A stretch of 64,000 nt of DNA from JBBATK01 sp040398805. GTDB taxonomy: Bacteria; Bacteroidota; Ignavibacteria; Kapaibacteriales; NICIL-2. The notes beneath the pieces were generated by a model. The model was not told where the DNA came from, searched no databases, and was given only the letters and a program-made list of their open reading frames with translations. The stretch lies in NCBI GenBank assembly GCA_040398805.1, contig JBBATK010000001.1, forward strand, positions 558,001 through 622,000, written 5' to 3'. The position numbers and the translations under genes were made by a program. Positions 9,135 through 17,486 of this stretch are shown here, piece after piece (within the stretch, counting starts at the first letter, position 1; each line of letters begins with the position of its first letter).

Positions 9135-9937
9135 TCCGCATCCTCGATATCGACGATCCGCGCATCCGGATGTTCCGCTCGCTGAAACTCCGGCGCAACG
9201 ACGGCGCTGTTTCCTTGTGCATCGCCGAGGGTTTGAAAGTGGTGCGCTCCGCCATTCACTCCGGCTGCACCGTTCATACCGTCTTTGCCGAGCCGTCGTA
9301 CGTGGAGCACCATGGCGAGATGTTCCGGTCTGCGGGAATCGAGGGTGAGCGACTTCTTGTGGCCGAGCGCGACCTCATGACCTCCATCGTCGGGTTCGAT
9401 ATGCATCAAGGAATCATGGCTGCGGTGGAAGCACCGCCGCCCTTGGACGAGAGCGATATCTCATTTCCCTGTCTGGTGCTGAACGGCATCGCCGACAGCG
9501 AGAATGTAGGGTCGCTTGTGCGGGTGGCCTGCGCTTTCGGATGGAGGGACGTCATCGTCGACACACCGACCGTGTCGCCGTTAATGCGACGCGCCATCCG
9601 TGTGTCCATGGGGACGGTGTTCTCCATGCGCATCCATGTGGCAGCGTCTCTGCCCGCACTACTCCGTCAGCTGCGTCATCACGCCGATGCACGGATCATC
9701 GCCGCTGAACTGACGCGGGACTCGTTGCCACTGAACGATGTCGTCTTCCCCCGTCGCACCGTCCTCATCGTGGGCAGCGAAGGGCACGGTGTCCAACCGT
9801 CCGTGCTTGATGCTTGCGACCAGATCGTTCACATCCCCATGGATCCGCTCGTCTCCTCGCTCAACGTGGCTACTGCCGCGTCGGTGCTCTGCCATGCGTA
9901 CGCTCAGCAGCACGGGGTTGCGAGCTCGGCGCAATGA
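9131..9937 (+). CDS. SpoU/TrmH family RNA methyltransferase
   Basis: SPOUT-fold 2'-O-methyltransferase acting on rRNA or tRNA, 268 residues. The N-terminal part carries the substrate-binding domain (LKLRRNDGAVSLCIAEGLKVV). The three catalytic motifs are LNGIADSENVGSLVRVACAFG, VLIVGSEGHGV and IPMDPLVSSLNVATAASVLCHA, which form the trefoil knot that binds SAM. The start is the ATG at 9131, overlapping the stop of the upstream flavoprotein by ATGA; an ATG seven codons earlier is possible but less well placed. The exact target nucleotide cannot be assigned from sequence alone. Confidence 0.9.
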   Translation: MIRILDIDDPRIRMFRSLKLRRNDGAVSLCIAEGLKVVRSAIHSGCTVHTVFAEPSYVEHHGEMFRSAGIEGERLLVAERDLMTSIVGFDMHQGIMAAVEAPPPLDESDISFPCLVLNGIADSENVGSLVRVACAFGWRDVIVDTPTVSPLMRRAIRVSMGTVFSMRIHVAASLPALLRQLRHHADARIIAAELTRDSLPLNDVVFPRRTVLIVGSEGHGVQPSVLDACDQIVHIPMDPLVSSLNVATAASVLCHAYAQQHGVASSAQ

Positions 9938-9981
9938 CGTGAAAGGACCTACCGACGGCTCTGTCTTGGTCTGCCGGTCCA

Positions 9982-10954
9982 TCAGGACCGGAGCCAATTC
10001 ACGGCGACGGTGGCCAGCATGCGGGCGCCGACGACGAACGCCGATTCGTCCGGAGTGAATCGTGCATTGTGCAAGCCCGGCATGGAATCGTGTCCAAACG
10101 GACGGACGCCGAGCATCCAGAAGGCAGAGGGTATGGTCTGTCCGTAAAAGGAAAAATCCTCCGCCCACATCTTCGGTTCGAATTCGCTCACCTCGGTCAC
10201 GCCGCTCACCTGTCGCGCGCACATCCGCGCGAATTCGGTGGCACGTGCATCGTTCACGAGTGGCGGGTATCCGATGACGACGGTGAACTCACTCTCCACA
10301 CCATGGAGAGCACAGAGGGCCTTGCTATGTTCTTCGATCCTTGCTATCGTCTCCCGACGCCATGTCTCGCTAAACGAACGGAGCGTCCCCTTGAGCTCCA
10401 CGACATCCGGGATGATGTTTGTCGCGGAACCTCCGTGAATGGAGGTAATGGAAATGACACCGGCATCCAAGGGATTGCGCTGACGCGTGACCAAGGTTTG
10501 TAGGTGAGAAATCAGCTCCGCCGCCGCCACGATCGGATCCTTGCCCTTGTGCGGCTGGGCGGCATGCGCTCCGAAACCTCGGAGGGTCCAATAGAGCTCG
10601 TCGGCGCTGGCCATCATCGGACCCGCCACGAACTCCGCTACACCCACGTGCGCATCAGGATTGACGTGCTGTCCGAAGATCACCTCGGGAACGGGATCCA
10701 TCAGAGCGCCGTCCGCAATCATGAGCGACGCTCCACCGGGGGATTTCTCCTCCCCGGGTTGAAACAATAGCTTGACCACGCCCGGGAGTTCGTGCTCGCG
10801 GGACTTCAGGTTCTGCGCGGCACCGAGCAACATGGCCGTGTGCGAGTCGTGTCCGCACGCATGCATCACCCCCGGAACCGTCGAGGCGAAGCTCAGGCCC
10901 GTCTCCTCCGTTATCGGCAAGGCATCGATATCCGCACGCAAGGCCACGCACCTG
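9982..10954 (-). CDS. M20 family amidohydrolase (N-terminus lost in gap)
   Basis: Metallohydrolase of the M20D amidohydrolase group, which removes acyl groups from amino acids or hydrolyses related amides (hippuricase, N-acetyl-diaminopimelate deacetylase and similar). About 323 residues are visible, beginning at RCVALRADIDALPI, normally near residue 70, so some 70 residues lie in the N run at 10955-11054. Metal-site motifs are present: MHACGHDSHTAM, the EEKSPGGA segment and FGQHVNP, and near the end LHNARFTPDE. The lid domain with GGSATNIIPD is intact. It is downstream of dapF on the same strand, which makes a role in diaminopimelate or peptide metabolism plausible but unproven. Confidence 0.88.
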
Positions 10955-11054
10955 NNNNNNNNNNNNNNNNNNNNNNNNNNNNNNNNNNNNNNNNNNNNNN
11001 NNNNNNNNNNNNNNNNNNNNNNNNNNNNNNNNNNNNNNNNNNNNNNNNNNNNNN
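10955..11054. other. Assembly gap of unknown true length
   Basis: Exactly 100 N. Unlike the first gap, its flanks share no sequence. The missing tail of dapF (roughly 10-25 residues) plus the missing head of the amidohydrolase (about 70 residues) require well over 200 bases, so 100 is a placeholder and not a measured size. The frames on the two sides happen to match, but this is not evidence of a fusion. Confidence 0.9.
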
Positions 11055-11841
11055 TTTCCGCTTCGCAACATACTTCGCAGCGCAATACCTCGCCACTGGG
11101 CGGTATGCACTGCCACGTGCGGACGACACCTCCCGACTTCATCCACGCGACGACCGATGTGGCCAGGGCTCCCGTGCCACAGGCATAGGTGACGCGCTCC
11201 ACTCCCCGCTCGAAGGTGCTCAACCGAAGGATTCCTGCTCCGACCTGTTCGTACACCGTCACGTTCGCACCGCGCGGAAGCGACGGATGCGATCGCAGAG
11301 ATGGAGCGACGGCCAAGAAACCCTCCATCGACCACGGGCCGAAGGCACGCTCCCACTCCGACCGTTCGAACACGAGGTGATCCGATCCCACATCGACGTA
11401 CGATCCCCGGATGGACGCTGCGTCGAGAGTCAGAACACGGGAGGAATCCAAGGCCACAGGGGCACCGAACGTGAGCGCGATATGGTCATCGCTGATTTCG
11501 AACGGATACTCTCGACCGGCCATGCGGAGCACGCCGTTGGTCCGAGATGCGGGGAGCGCACCGATCTCACGGGCGAAACGCACCGCGCAGCGTCCGCCGT
11601 TACCGCACATCATGGACGAGCTGCCATCGGGATTATAGAAATCCACGTCGATGCCTCCGAGGTCATTCGCCGAGTTCACGACGAGCACCCCTTCGGTTGC
11701 AGTGGACTGGGCTGCAGTGGGCTGGATAAGCTGCGGACAAAGGGCGGAAACGGTGGTGGACGCAAGGGAGTGTTCACGGTTATCGATGACCGTGAAGAGG
11801 TTTCCTGCGCCTGACATGTAGGTGAGTGGAATGGTCTGCAT
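11055..11841 (-). CDS. dapF: Diaminopimelate epimerase (C-terminus lost in gap)
   Basis: Interconverts LL- and meso-diaminopimelate in the last-but-one step of lysine synthesis, and supplies meso-DAP for peptidoglycan. About 262 residues are visible out of an expected 270-285. Both catalytic cysteines are present: MMCGNGGRC in the N-terminal half and YACGTGALA in the C-terminal half; the N-terminal MSGAGNLFTVID is also typical. The last conserved strand and the PSGEVLRCE segment are at the gap edge, so only the final few residues are missing. The start is the ATG at 11841. An aspartokinase later in the window (61778) belongs to the same pathway, though it is not linked. Confidence 0.94.
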
Positions 11842-11882
11842 GAAAATAGAATGGTCGTGTAGTCTCCGGTGATGCTCTAGAC

Positions 11883-12674
11883 CTAGGAGAGAAACGAGAG
11901 GAACTCCTGATGGATTCCCGTATTCGTTGCAAGGATGGTTGCGGATGCCAGGGTAAAGTCAGCCCCGGCGTAGTCCGAAACCGCCCCACCCGCTTCCTTG
12001 ACGATGAGGATGCCTGCGGCAACATCCCACGGTTTCAGGGCACTCTCCCAGAAGCCGTCGAAGCGTCCGGCGGCCACATAGGCAAGGTCGATGGCGGCAG
12101 AACCGAGCCGGCGGACGGGAACGCCCATAGAGACCAATCGCGAGAAGTACTCCAGGGTGTGCGGCGCATTCTCGCTCATGGTGTACGGAAACCCTGTCAC
12201 GAGCAAGGAGCTTTGCAACCGCTGTTGGGCACTCACAGTGATGGGAACGTCGTTACACATAGCGCCATGACCTTTCACCGCGGTGAACATTTCGCGAAGC
12301 AGCGGCTGATAGATGGCACCGGCGACGATGTCGCCGTCCACCTCGGCAGCGATGCTCACGGAGAAAATGGGAATGCCATGAGCGAAGTTCACGGTCCCGT
12401 CCAAGGGATCGATGATCCAGCGCAAACCCTCCGGCCGGTCACTTCCTCCGCTTTCCTCAGCAAGGAACGACGACTCGGGGAACCGCTTCTTGAGGGAGTC
12501 GATGATCGCTCGCTCGGAGGCCACATCGAACTGCGTCACGAGGTTATGGACACCGCCTTTGTTGCTGATGATTTTGGCTTCGGAGAATCCCTGGACAAGG
12601 ATGTCGCCGGCGAGCATCGCCACGGAGCGCGCCGCAGCGCATAGCTCATGGAAATCGTCGGTGGTCACGGACAT
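11883..12674 (-). CDS. Inositol monophosphatase family protein
   Basis: Mg-dependent phosphatase of the IMPase/SuhB/CysQ superfamily, 263 residues. Metal-binding motifs are all present: LAEESGG, WIIDPLDGTVNFAHG (the DPxDGTxN signature) and WDVAAGILIVKEAGG. Substrates in the family include inositol phosphates, 3'-phosphoadenosine 5'-phosphate and histidinol phosphate, and the sequence alone does not separate them. I start at the ATG at 12674, which has AGGAG eight bases upstream, in preference to a longer frame. It lies 41 bp upstream of dapF on the same strand and is divergent from the polysaccharide-export gene. Confidence 0.9.
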   Translation of the reverse strand: MSVTTDDFHELCAAARSVAMLAGDILVQGFSEAKIISNKGGVHNLVTQFDVASERAIIDSLKKRFPESSFLAEESGGSDRPEGLRWIIDPLDGTVNFAHGIPIFSVSIAAEVDGDIVAGAIYQPLLREMFTAVKGHGAMCNDVPITVSAQQRLQSSLLVTGFPYTMSENAPHTLEYFSRLVSMGVPVRRLGSAAIDLAYVAAGRFDGFWESALKPWDVAAGILIVKEAGGAVSDYAGADFTLASATILATNTGIHQEFLSFLS

Positions 12675-12815
12675 GGAGAGGACTCCTGGAAAGTCGTAGG
12701 GTTGCGGCTGGCTCGGACTTCGAGCCGGTACTGACGCCATCAACAAAAATCACTATTTTCGCCGACGTACAGAGAGACAGTCCCTACCACACTGCGGAGC
12801 GACATCATCAACGAC

Positions 12816-14444
12816 CTGTTCAAAAACATTCGCCGTACCGCGCGCGTCCTCGCGATCATCATCACCGGCTCGCTCGCATTGGTCGCCCAGCCTGCGAACT
12901 TCCTCCGATTACCTCGATTGAACCTGGCTCCGAACGGTTACGATACGGTGGGACACAAGAATGCCATCCGAATCGCCGAGGAAACCCAGAACATCGTCGA
13001 AAAGGCTGTTGACCCGGCAGTGTACCTGTTGGGACCGAACGATGTGCTGACGGTGGCCATCACCGGACCTCAGCCGCTGAGCATGGACATCATCGTGTCG
13101 CCCGACCTGAAAGTCCTTGTCCCTGCCGTACCTGCCATCGATGTGAAGGGATGCACCTTGCTCGATGGACAGAAGAAAATCGCCGAATCGGTCAAGCGCG
13201 TCTATCGTTCGCAATCGGTGGACGTCCTCCTGAAGAAAATCAAACTGTTCAAGGTGTCGGTGTATGGTGCAGTGCGCAAGCCCATCATCGTGAGCGCCAG
13301 TTCCAGCGATCGCGTCTCGGAAGTGATCGATCGGGCGGGTGGCATGATGTTCAATGCCTCGACACGTCGAATCTCCATCGAACGGGAAGGCGGCACGACG
13401 ATCCCTGTCGATCTGCTGCGGTATTTCACCGACGGCAAGGAATCCGCGAATCCGTATGTGTACTGCGGTGACAAGATCTACATCCCGTACGTTACGGACG
13501 AGGAGTGCGTCTCCGTGAAAGGAAGTGTGAAGCAGGAAGGTCTGTACGAGTACCTTTCGGGAGATTCGCTCTTCACGCATCTGTCCTTTGCCCAGGGACT
13601 CACCGTCACGGGCATGCCGGACTCCGTGGAAGTGTCGAGATACGAGGAATCCGGTATCCGCACGTTCTCCGTCATCGTCGATGTTCGTTCGGGTCAAGGG
13701 AATATTCCTTTGAAGCTTGGCGATAAGATCTACGTTCGCGAACGCACCGGCATGTTGCGGAAGTATGAAGCGGCCATTGCCGGTGGTGTTGCGCATCCCG
13801 GCTTATACAGCATCAACCCGAAGACCGATCGTTTGTCCGACCTCATCATGCGGGCCGGAGGATACACGGAGGATGCTCAGCCGGAAACGGGTCTGCTCTT
13901 CCGTCGAAAGGATTTCACGTGGTACGATCGTGAATTGGACCGCTTGAGCAAGATGAAGCCGGAAAACATGAATGAGTACGAGACGCGATACTATCGAACC
14001 AAATCATCGGAGAACATGGGCCTGGTATCGGTCGATTTCGAGAAGATCTTCTCCTCGACCGATACGGATGCGAACCCCCTGCTCGTCCATCTCGACTCCG
14101 TGTATGTTCCTCGATCGACGAACTACGTGACCTTGATAGGCCGGGTCGTCAAGCCGGGCCGTGTGCCGTTCAAGAACACGAGTTCGTACCTTGACTATAT
14201 CAAGAGCGCCGGTGGATTCGGGCTACGGGCGGACGACGAGGAGGTACTGATCCAGAAGGTTTCAGGCGAGTTACATCGAGCCATAGACTACTCCTCCAGA
14301 CTGGATCCGGGGGATAACATCCTGGTGCCGGAGAAATCCGACGTTCGATTCATCGACGTGTTCACGAAAGCATTGGGTATCACTGCACAGTTAGCCACCA
14401 TTGTCGGTGTCGTCATCGGCGTGGTGTTTGCCTATCGAAACTAG
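12816..14444 (+). CDS. SLBB/Wza-type polysaccharide export protein (non-ATG start)
   Basis: Periplasmic/outer-membrane polysaccharide export protein. After a signal peptide it has the Poly_export motif GPNDVLTVAITGPQPLSMD near residues 75-93, several soluble-ligand-binding beta-grasp repeats (SVYGAVRKP, AGGVAHPGLY, LIGRVVKPGRV are typical SLBB openings) and a C-terminal hydrophobic helix. No ATG or GTG occurs in frame before the conserved part. A good signal peptide (FKNIRRTARVLAIIITGSLALVAQ) lies upstream of the first TTG (12879), so translation must begin at a rare codon; I use the CTG at 12816, with ATC at 12804 after CGGAG as an alternative. Seven bases separate its stop from the Wzz-like gene, so the two form an export operon. 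Confidence 0.82.
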   Translation: MFKNIRRTARVLAIIITGSLALVAQPANFLRLPRLNLAPNGYDTVGHKNAIRIAEETQNIVEKAVDPAVYLLGPNDVLTVAITGPQPLSMDIIVSPDLKVLVPAVPAIDVKGCTLLDGQKKIAESVKRVYRSQSVDVLLKKIKLFKVSVYGAVRKPIIVSASSSDRVSEVIDRAGGMMFNASTRRISIEREGGTTIPVDLLRYFTDGKESANPYVYCGDKIYIPYVTDEECVSVKGSVKQEGLYEYLSGDSLFTHLSFAQGLTVTGMPDSVEVSRYEESGIRTFSVIVDVRSGQGNIPLKLGDKIYVRERTGMLRKYEAAIAGGVAHPGLYSINPKTDRLSDLIMRAGGYTEDAQPETGLLFRRKDFTWYDRELDRLSKMKPENMNEYETRYYRTKSSENMGLVSVDFEKIFSSTDTDANPLLVHLDSVYVPRSTNYVTLIGRVVKPGRVPFKNTSSYLDYIKSAGGFGLRADDEEVLIQKVSGELHRAIDYSSRLDPGDNILVPEKSDVRFIDVFTKALGITAQLATIVGVVIGVVFAYRN

Positions 14445-14451
14445 GATTGAT

Positions 14452-15651
14452 ATGAACGAAGAGTCCCGACAAGCTTCACCATCCGTGCCAGTCATTTCCC
14501 TCATTTCCGTGGTGAAATCTCACAAGCGTTTCGTCGTTCGCTGGACATCTGCGTGCACCCTACTCATAGCGGTCTACAGCCTTGTCATGCAGCAGACCTT
14601 CGAGTCCGGCGCCAAGGTGATCGCCAACGAGACCAAGTCCGGCCAGATGTCATCATTACTTGGCGGCATCCCGGCGTTCATTACTGGCGGTGCGGGCGGT
14701 AGTGGTGCCGGTTCGCTACTCAGCATGGCGGAGATCCTGCAAAGTAGAACGAATGCCGACTTCATCATCCGTACCTGTGGCCTTGATACGGTGCCACAAT
14801 TCCGTGACGCCTCGCCGGAAGAGCGTCGTCGTGCACTGCTCGAGTCCATCACCGTCGACACCAAGCGGACAAGCGGCGTACTGGCTGTGTCGTGCGTCTT
14901 GCGAACGTTTTTTCTCCCCTCGGAATGGTCGCAAAAGGAGACAGCGAGGCTCTCCGCCCAAATCTGCAACGCCGCCATAGCCGGTCTGGACAGTGCCAAC
15001 CGTTTGAAGACGACGAGTACGGCGCGCAAGACACGCCTGTATATCGAGCGGGTCCTCGCCGCCAATCACGTCCGGCTCGATTCGTTGCAGACGACCATGA
15101 TCACCTACCAGAACCGTTATCACATCTTCACGCCGGAGAAACAGGCAGAGGCCTTGGTGGCGAGTGCGGTATCGATTGGTACCGAACTCGCGAAGGCGGA
15201 AACGGAATTGCGTCTCGGACGTGAACAATTCCAAGAGAACACGCCGTATGTGCGTGCCTTGGAAAGCAAAGTGCGGAGTCTGCAGTCCCAATTCTCCGCA
15301 GCGCAGAACGGTGGGGTCGGCGCAAACGATCGACTCTCCATTCCCGTCGGCACCTTACCGGAAGTCTCCATGGGATATCTCAACCTTGTGCGTGACATCA
15401 AGATCCTGGAACAAGTCAATGCCTACCTTGAATCGCAACGCATGCAGGAATCCATCCAGGAGGAACGCGATGTCCCCACCATTCAAGTGATCGATCCCGC
15501 AATTGCCCCGGAAAAGCGGAGCGCTCCGTCTCGCGTGTGGATGGTCCTTCTGGGCGGCGCTGTCTCCTTCCTCATCGGCATCATGTATCTGGTTCTTCGC
15601 CAGACGTTCTTTCCGGAGAAAGCGGCGTCCGCATCATCCTCCATCGGATGA
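14452..15651 (+). CDS. Wzz/chain-length-determinant-like membrane protein
   Basis: Polysaccharide co-polymerase-like protein of 399 residues. It has one transmembrane helix near residues 24-45 (ACTLLIAVYSLVM), a long periplasmic region rich in predicted coiled coil (about residues 170-310), and a second transmembrane helix near the C-terminus (VWMVLLGGAVSFLIGIMYLVL), the standard Wzz layout. A Gly-rich stretch GGIPAFITGGAGGSGAG follows the first helix. No tyrosine kinase domain is attached. It starts eight bases after the stop of the export protein, and the pair probably sets chain length and exports a surface polysaccharide; no polymerase or flippase is next to them. Confidence 0.8.
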   Translation: MNEESRQASPSVPVISLISVVKSHKRFVVRWTSACTLLIAVYSLVMQQTFESGAKVIANETKSGQMSSLLGGIPAFITGGAGGSGAGSLLSMAEILQSRTNADFIIRTCGLDTVPQFRDASPEERRRALLESITVDTKRTSGVLAVSCVLRTFFLPSEWSQKETARLSAQICNAAIAGLDSANRLKTTSTARKTRLYIERVLAANHVRLDSLQTTMITYQNRYHIFTPEKQAEALVASAVSIGTELAKAETELRLGREQFQENTPYVRALESKVRSLQSQFSAAQNGGVGANDRLSIPVGTLPEVSMGYLNLVRDIKILEQVNAYLESQRMQESIQEERDVPTIQVIDPAIAPEKRSAPSRVWMVLLGGAVSFLIGIMYLVLRQTFFPEKAASASSSIG

Positions 15652-15786
15652 TCAGACTGTCGAGCTGGCTGCCAACCGGCCGAATGACCGCTTGCACGGA
15701 ACACCGAGACCGCTGGGAGTCATAGGGAGGAGTGGTCGAGAGCAGGTGCCGGGGAGAACGAGCCGCGTGAACACGTTTTCCGCCGT

Positions 15787-16386
15787 CTAGCCGAGGAACT
15801 TGTTGCGGACGATCTTCATCTCGGCGACCAACGTCTGCAAAGCGCTATTCGTGGAGCTCTCCGCCAACGGCATGTAGCGCTCGCTGGTATCGCTGACGTA
15901 TTTGAGCGGATTGCTTTTCAAATCGAACTCCAAGCACCGGAAGTTATCAAGACGTGCGGCCAATCGTATCAGCATGCAATCCTCGCTGGAGCGCTTCAGT
16001 GCTTCCGCGTGCGCCTTGTCGATGGCATCGTAGTTCCTCTCCTGCGCTTCCAGGTCCTTCGTCAAAGTCTCGACGACATACGCTACGTACTCGCCGAAAT
16101 TATACGCAATGATCTCCTTGGTGATCTGTTTGGAATCCTCAAGAACGTCGTGAAGCAGGACGCTGCAGACCAGGTCCGCATCGTATAATCTCAATTCCTC
16201 GATGACGATCTTGCAGACACGGGTGCAGTGGAAGAAGTATGGAGTGCCATCCCGGCGTGTCTGATTCTCATGCACGCTTCGTGCCATCTCGTACGCGCTC
16301 ATGACCCGCTGAAGATCAACAAGACTCATGTTGTCGTGGAGCAGATACTCCAGCTCGCTCTGGGTAAGATGTGTCTTGTTATACAT
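15787..16386 (-). CDS. Small HD-domain (SpoT/MESH1-like) hydrolase
   Basis: Single HD domain, 199 residues, with the layout of the RelA/SpoT hydrolase domain but with no synthetase domain. The opening RRDGTPYFFH (His53) matches the RxxGxPYxxH signature, and LLHDVLEDS supplies the metal-binding His79-Asp80 and the catalytic Glu83-Asp84 pair. ETLTKD and LIRLAARLDNFR are further family features. It probably removes the 3'-pyrophosphate of (p)ppGpp as a small alarmone hydrolase, although a different nucleotide substrate cannot be excluded. It starts 11 bp after the stop of the PhnD-like gene on the same strand, so the two are likely one transcript. Confidence 0.8.
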   Translation of the reverse strand: MYNKTHLTQSELEYLLHDNMSLVDLQRVMSAYEMARSVHENQTRRDGTPYFFHCTRVCKIVIEELRLYDADLVCSVLLHDVLEDSKQITKEIIAYNFGEYVAYVVETLTKDLEAQERNYDAIDKAHAEALKRSSEDCMLIRLAARLDNFRCLEFDLKSNPLKYVSDTSERYMPLAESSTNSALQTLVAEMKIVRNKFLG

Positions 16387-16397
16387 GCAGGCTCACG

Positions 16398-17336
16398 TTA
16401 ACGTTTCTTGGAAAGTGCGCTATTCACATCGATGGCGAAACCGCGGACTAGTGCTCTGAGCATGTCGTAATCGCTATCCGTGGCCGGTGCCAGACCTTCT
16501 ACGCTATAGGTGGCATAGAGTACCTTCCTTCCCTGCTCGGTGGCCTGAAAGTCCAGGAGCGCCTTCTTGATCTTCTCTTCCATATCGGCCGGAAATCCCG
16601 AACGGAACACCACGGGATCATTGGGGATTTCCTCGGTCAACGCCAGGATCTTCACCTTATCGAAGACATCGGGAAACTGCGTACGCACGCGGATACGGGC
16701 ATCAAGGAACTCCTTCGTCTTGGGGTCCGGAGCCGAATAATACGTGGCGCCTGCATCCACCTGTTTTTGATACACCATCGTCACCACATTATCGTGCTTG
16801 CCGGCAAAGACGGAATCGGACAGGCGGATCCTTTGTGATTGCAGGAGAGCACGCGGCAGCACGTACCCGGATGTTGACACGGCATCGACATACGCGAACG
16901 ACTTGCCGTTGAGGTCTGCCAAGGAATTGATAGGATTATCCACATGCGTGATGATCTGTCCCCTGTATCGTCGCTCCCCGTTCCTGCGAATCACCATCAT
17001 GGATGCATGGGCGTCGTACTTTTCGTGGGCCTTGAGATAGCTGAAAGTGTTCGTGATGGCAAGGTCAACGCCGCCACTACCGAAGGATTCGACGACGACG
17101 ATGAAGCTTGCGGGAACCGAGGCGACGAAGGAATATCCCGTGGCACGATGAAGGAAGGAGACGAGGGAATCGGCACTGGCGGTGACCTTATGCGCCTCCA
17201 CCGATGGGGTCAGCATGATCTTGATGGGATTTTGCGGTGAACCGAGTTCCCGCGATCCCGAACGCAACAACGGCTCCACACTGAGCTTCACCAGAATGGC
17301 CAGAAGGATGAGTATGTACCAGCCCGCTTTCTTCAT
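16398..17336 (-). CDS. PhnD-like phosphate/phosphonate substrate-binding protein
   Basis: Periplasmic binding protein of 312 residues in the PhnD/phosphate-phosphonate family. An N-terminal hydrophobic segment (AGWYILILLAILVKL) serves as signal or anchor. The family signature is visible in LADLNGKSFAYVDAVSTSGYVLPRALL, the ligand-binding loop; the strand IKIMLTPSVEAHKV opens the first lobe. No ATPase or permease is nearby, so it may work with a remote ABC transporter or act as a sensor. Start at the ATG at 17336 is supported by the signal segment. It precedes the small HD hydrolase by 11 bp and is divergent from sucC. Confidence 0.85.
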   Translation of the reverse strand: MKKAGWYILILLAILVKLSVEPLLRSGSRELGSPQNPIKIMLTPSVEAHKVTASADSLVSFLHRATGYSFVASVPASFIVVVESFGSGGVDLAITNTFSYLKAHEKYDAHASMMVIRRNGERRYRGQIITHVDNPINSLADLNGKSFAYVDAVSTSGYVLPRALLQSQRIRLSDSVFAGKHDNVVTMVYQKQVDAGATYYSAPDPKTKEFLDARIRVRTQFPDVFDKVKILALTEEIPNDPVVFRSGFPADMEEKIKKALLDFQATEQGRKVLYATYSVEGLAPATDSDYDMLRALVRGFAIDVNSALSKKR

Positions 17337-17350
17337 TGTGGGAATGCTTC

Positions 17351-17382
17351 TTTGGTAGTTGATAGGTGCGTGGGTAATTTTG
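17351..17382 (+). promoter_or_regulatory. Bacteroidota-type promoter upstream of sucC
   Basis: TTTG at 17351-17354 and TAATTTTG at 17375-17382, separated by 20 bases, match the -33/-7 pattern (TTTG-n19-21-TAnnTTTG) known for the Bacteroidota housekeeping sigma factor. Transcription would begin near 17389, leaving a leader of about 100 bases before the sucC ATG. This is the best promoter match I found in the window. Confidence 0.55.
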
Positions 17383-17450
17383 CGTTCTGGAAAAACCCCG
17401 CGCCCGGATGTCACCGTCGTCCGAAGCGCATCCGACATCGTCAATACGTA

Positions 17451-17458
17451 CAAATATA
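17451..17458 (-). promoter_or_regulatory. Possible -7 element (TATATTTG) upstream of phnD-like gene
   Basis: On the minus strand, TATATTTG fits TAnnTTTG and lies about 115 bp upstream of the PhnD-like start. It is in the region shared with the sucC leader. No -33 box is evident, so confidence is low. Confidence 0.25.
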
Positions 17459-17486
17459 TCTTACCTCCATTACAAGAGAGCGATTC

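Noticed and set aside
9982..11841. Apparent dapF-amidohydrolase fusion protein of 619 residues
   Set aside because: The frame only continues through unknown bases. Both proteins are individually complete families with missing ends at the gap.
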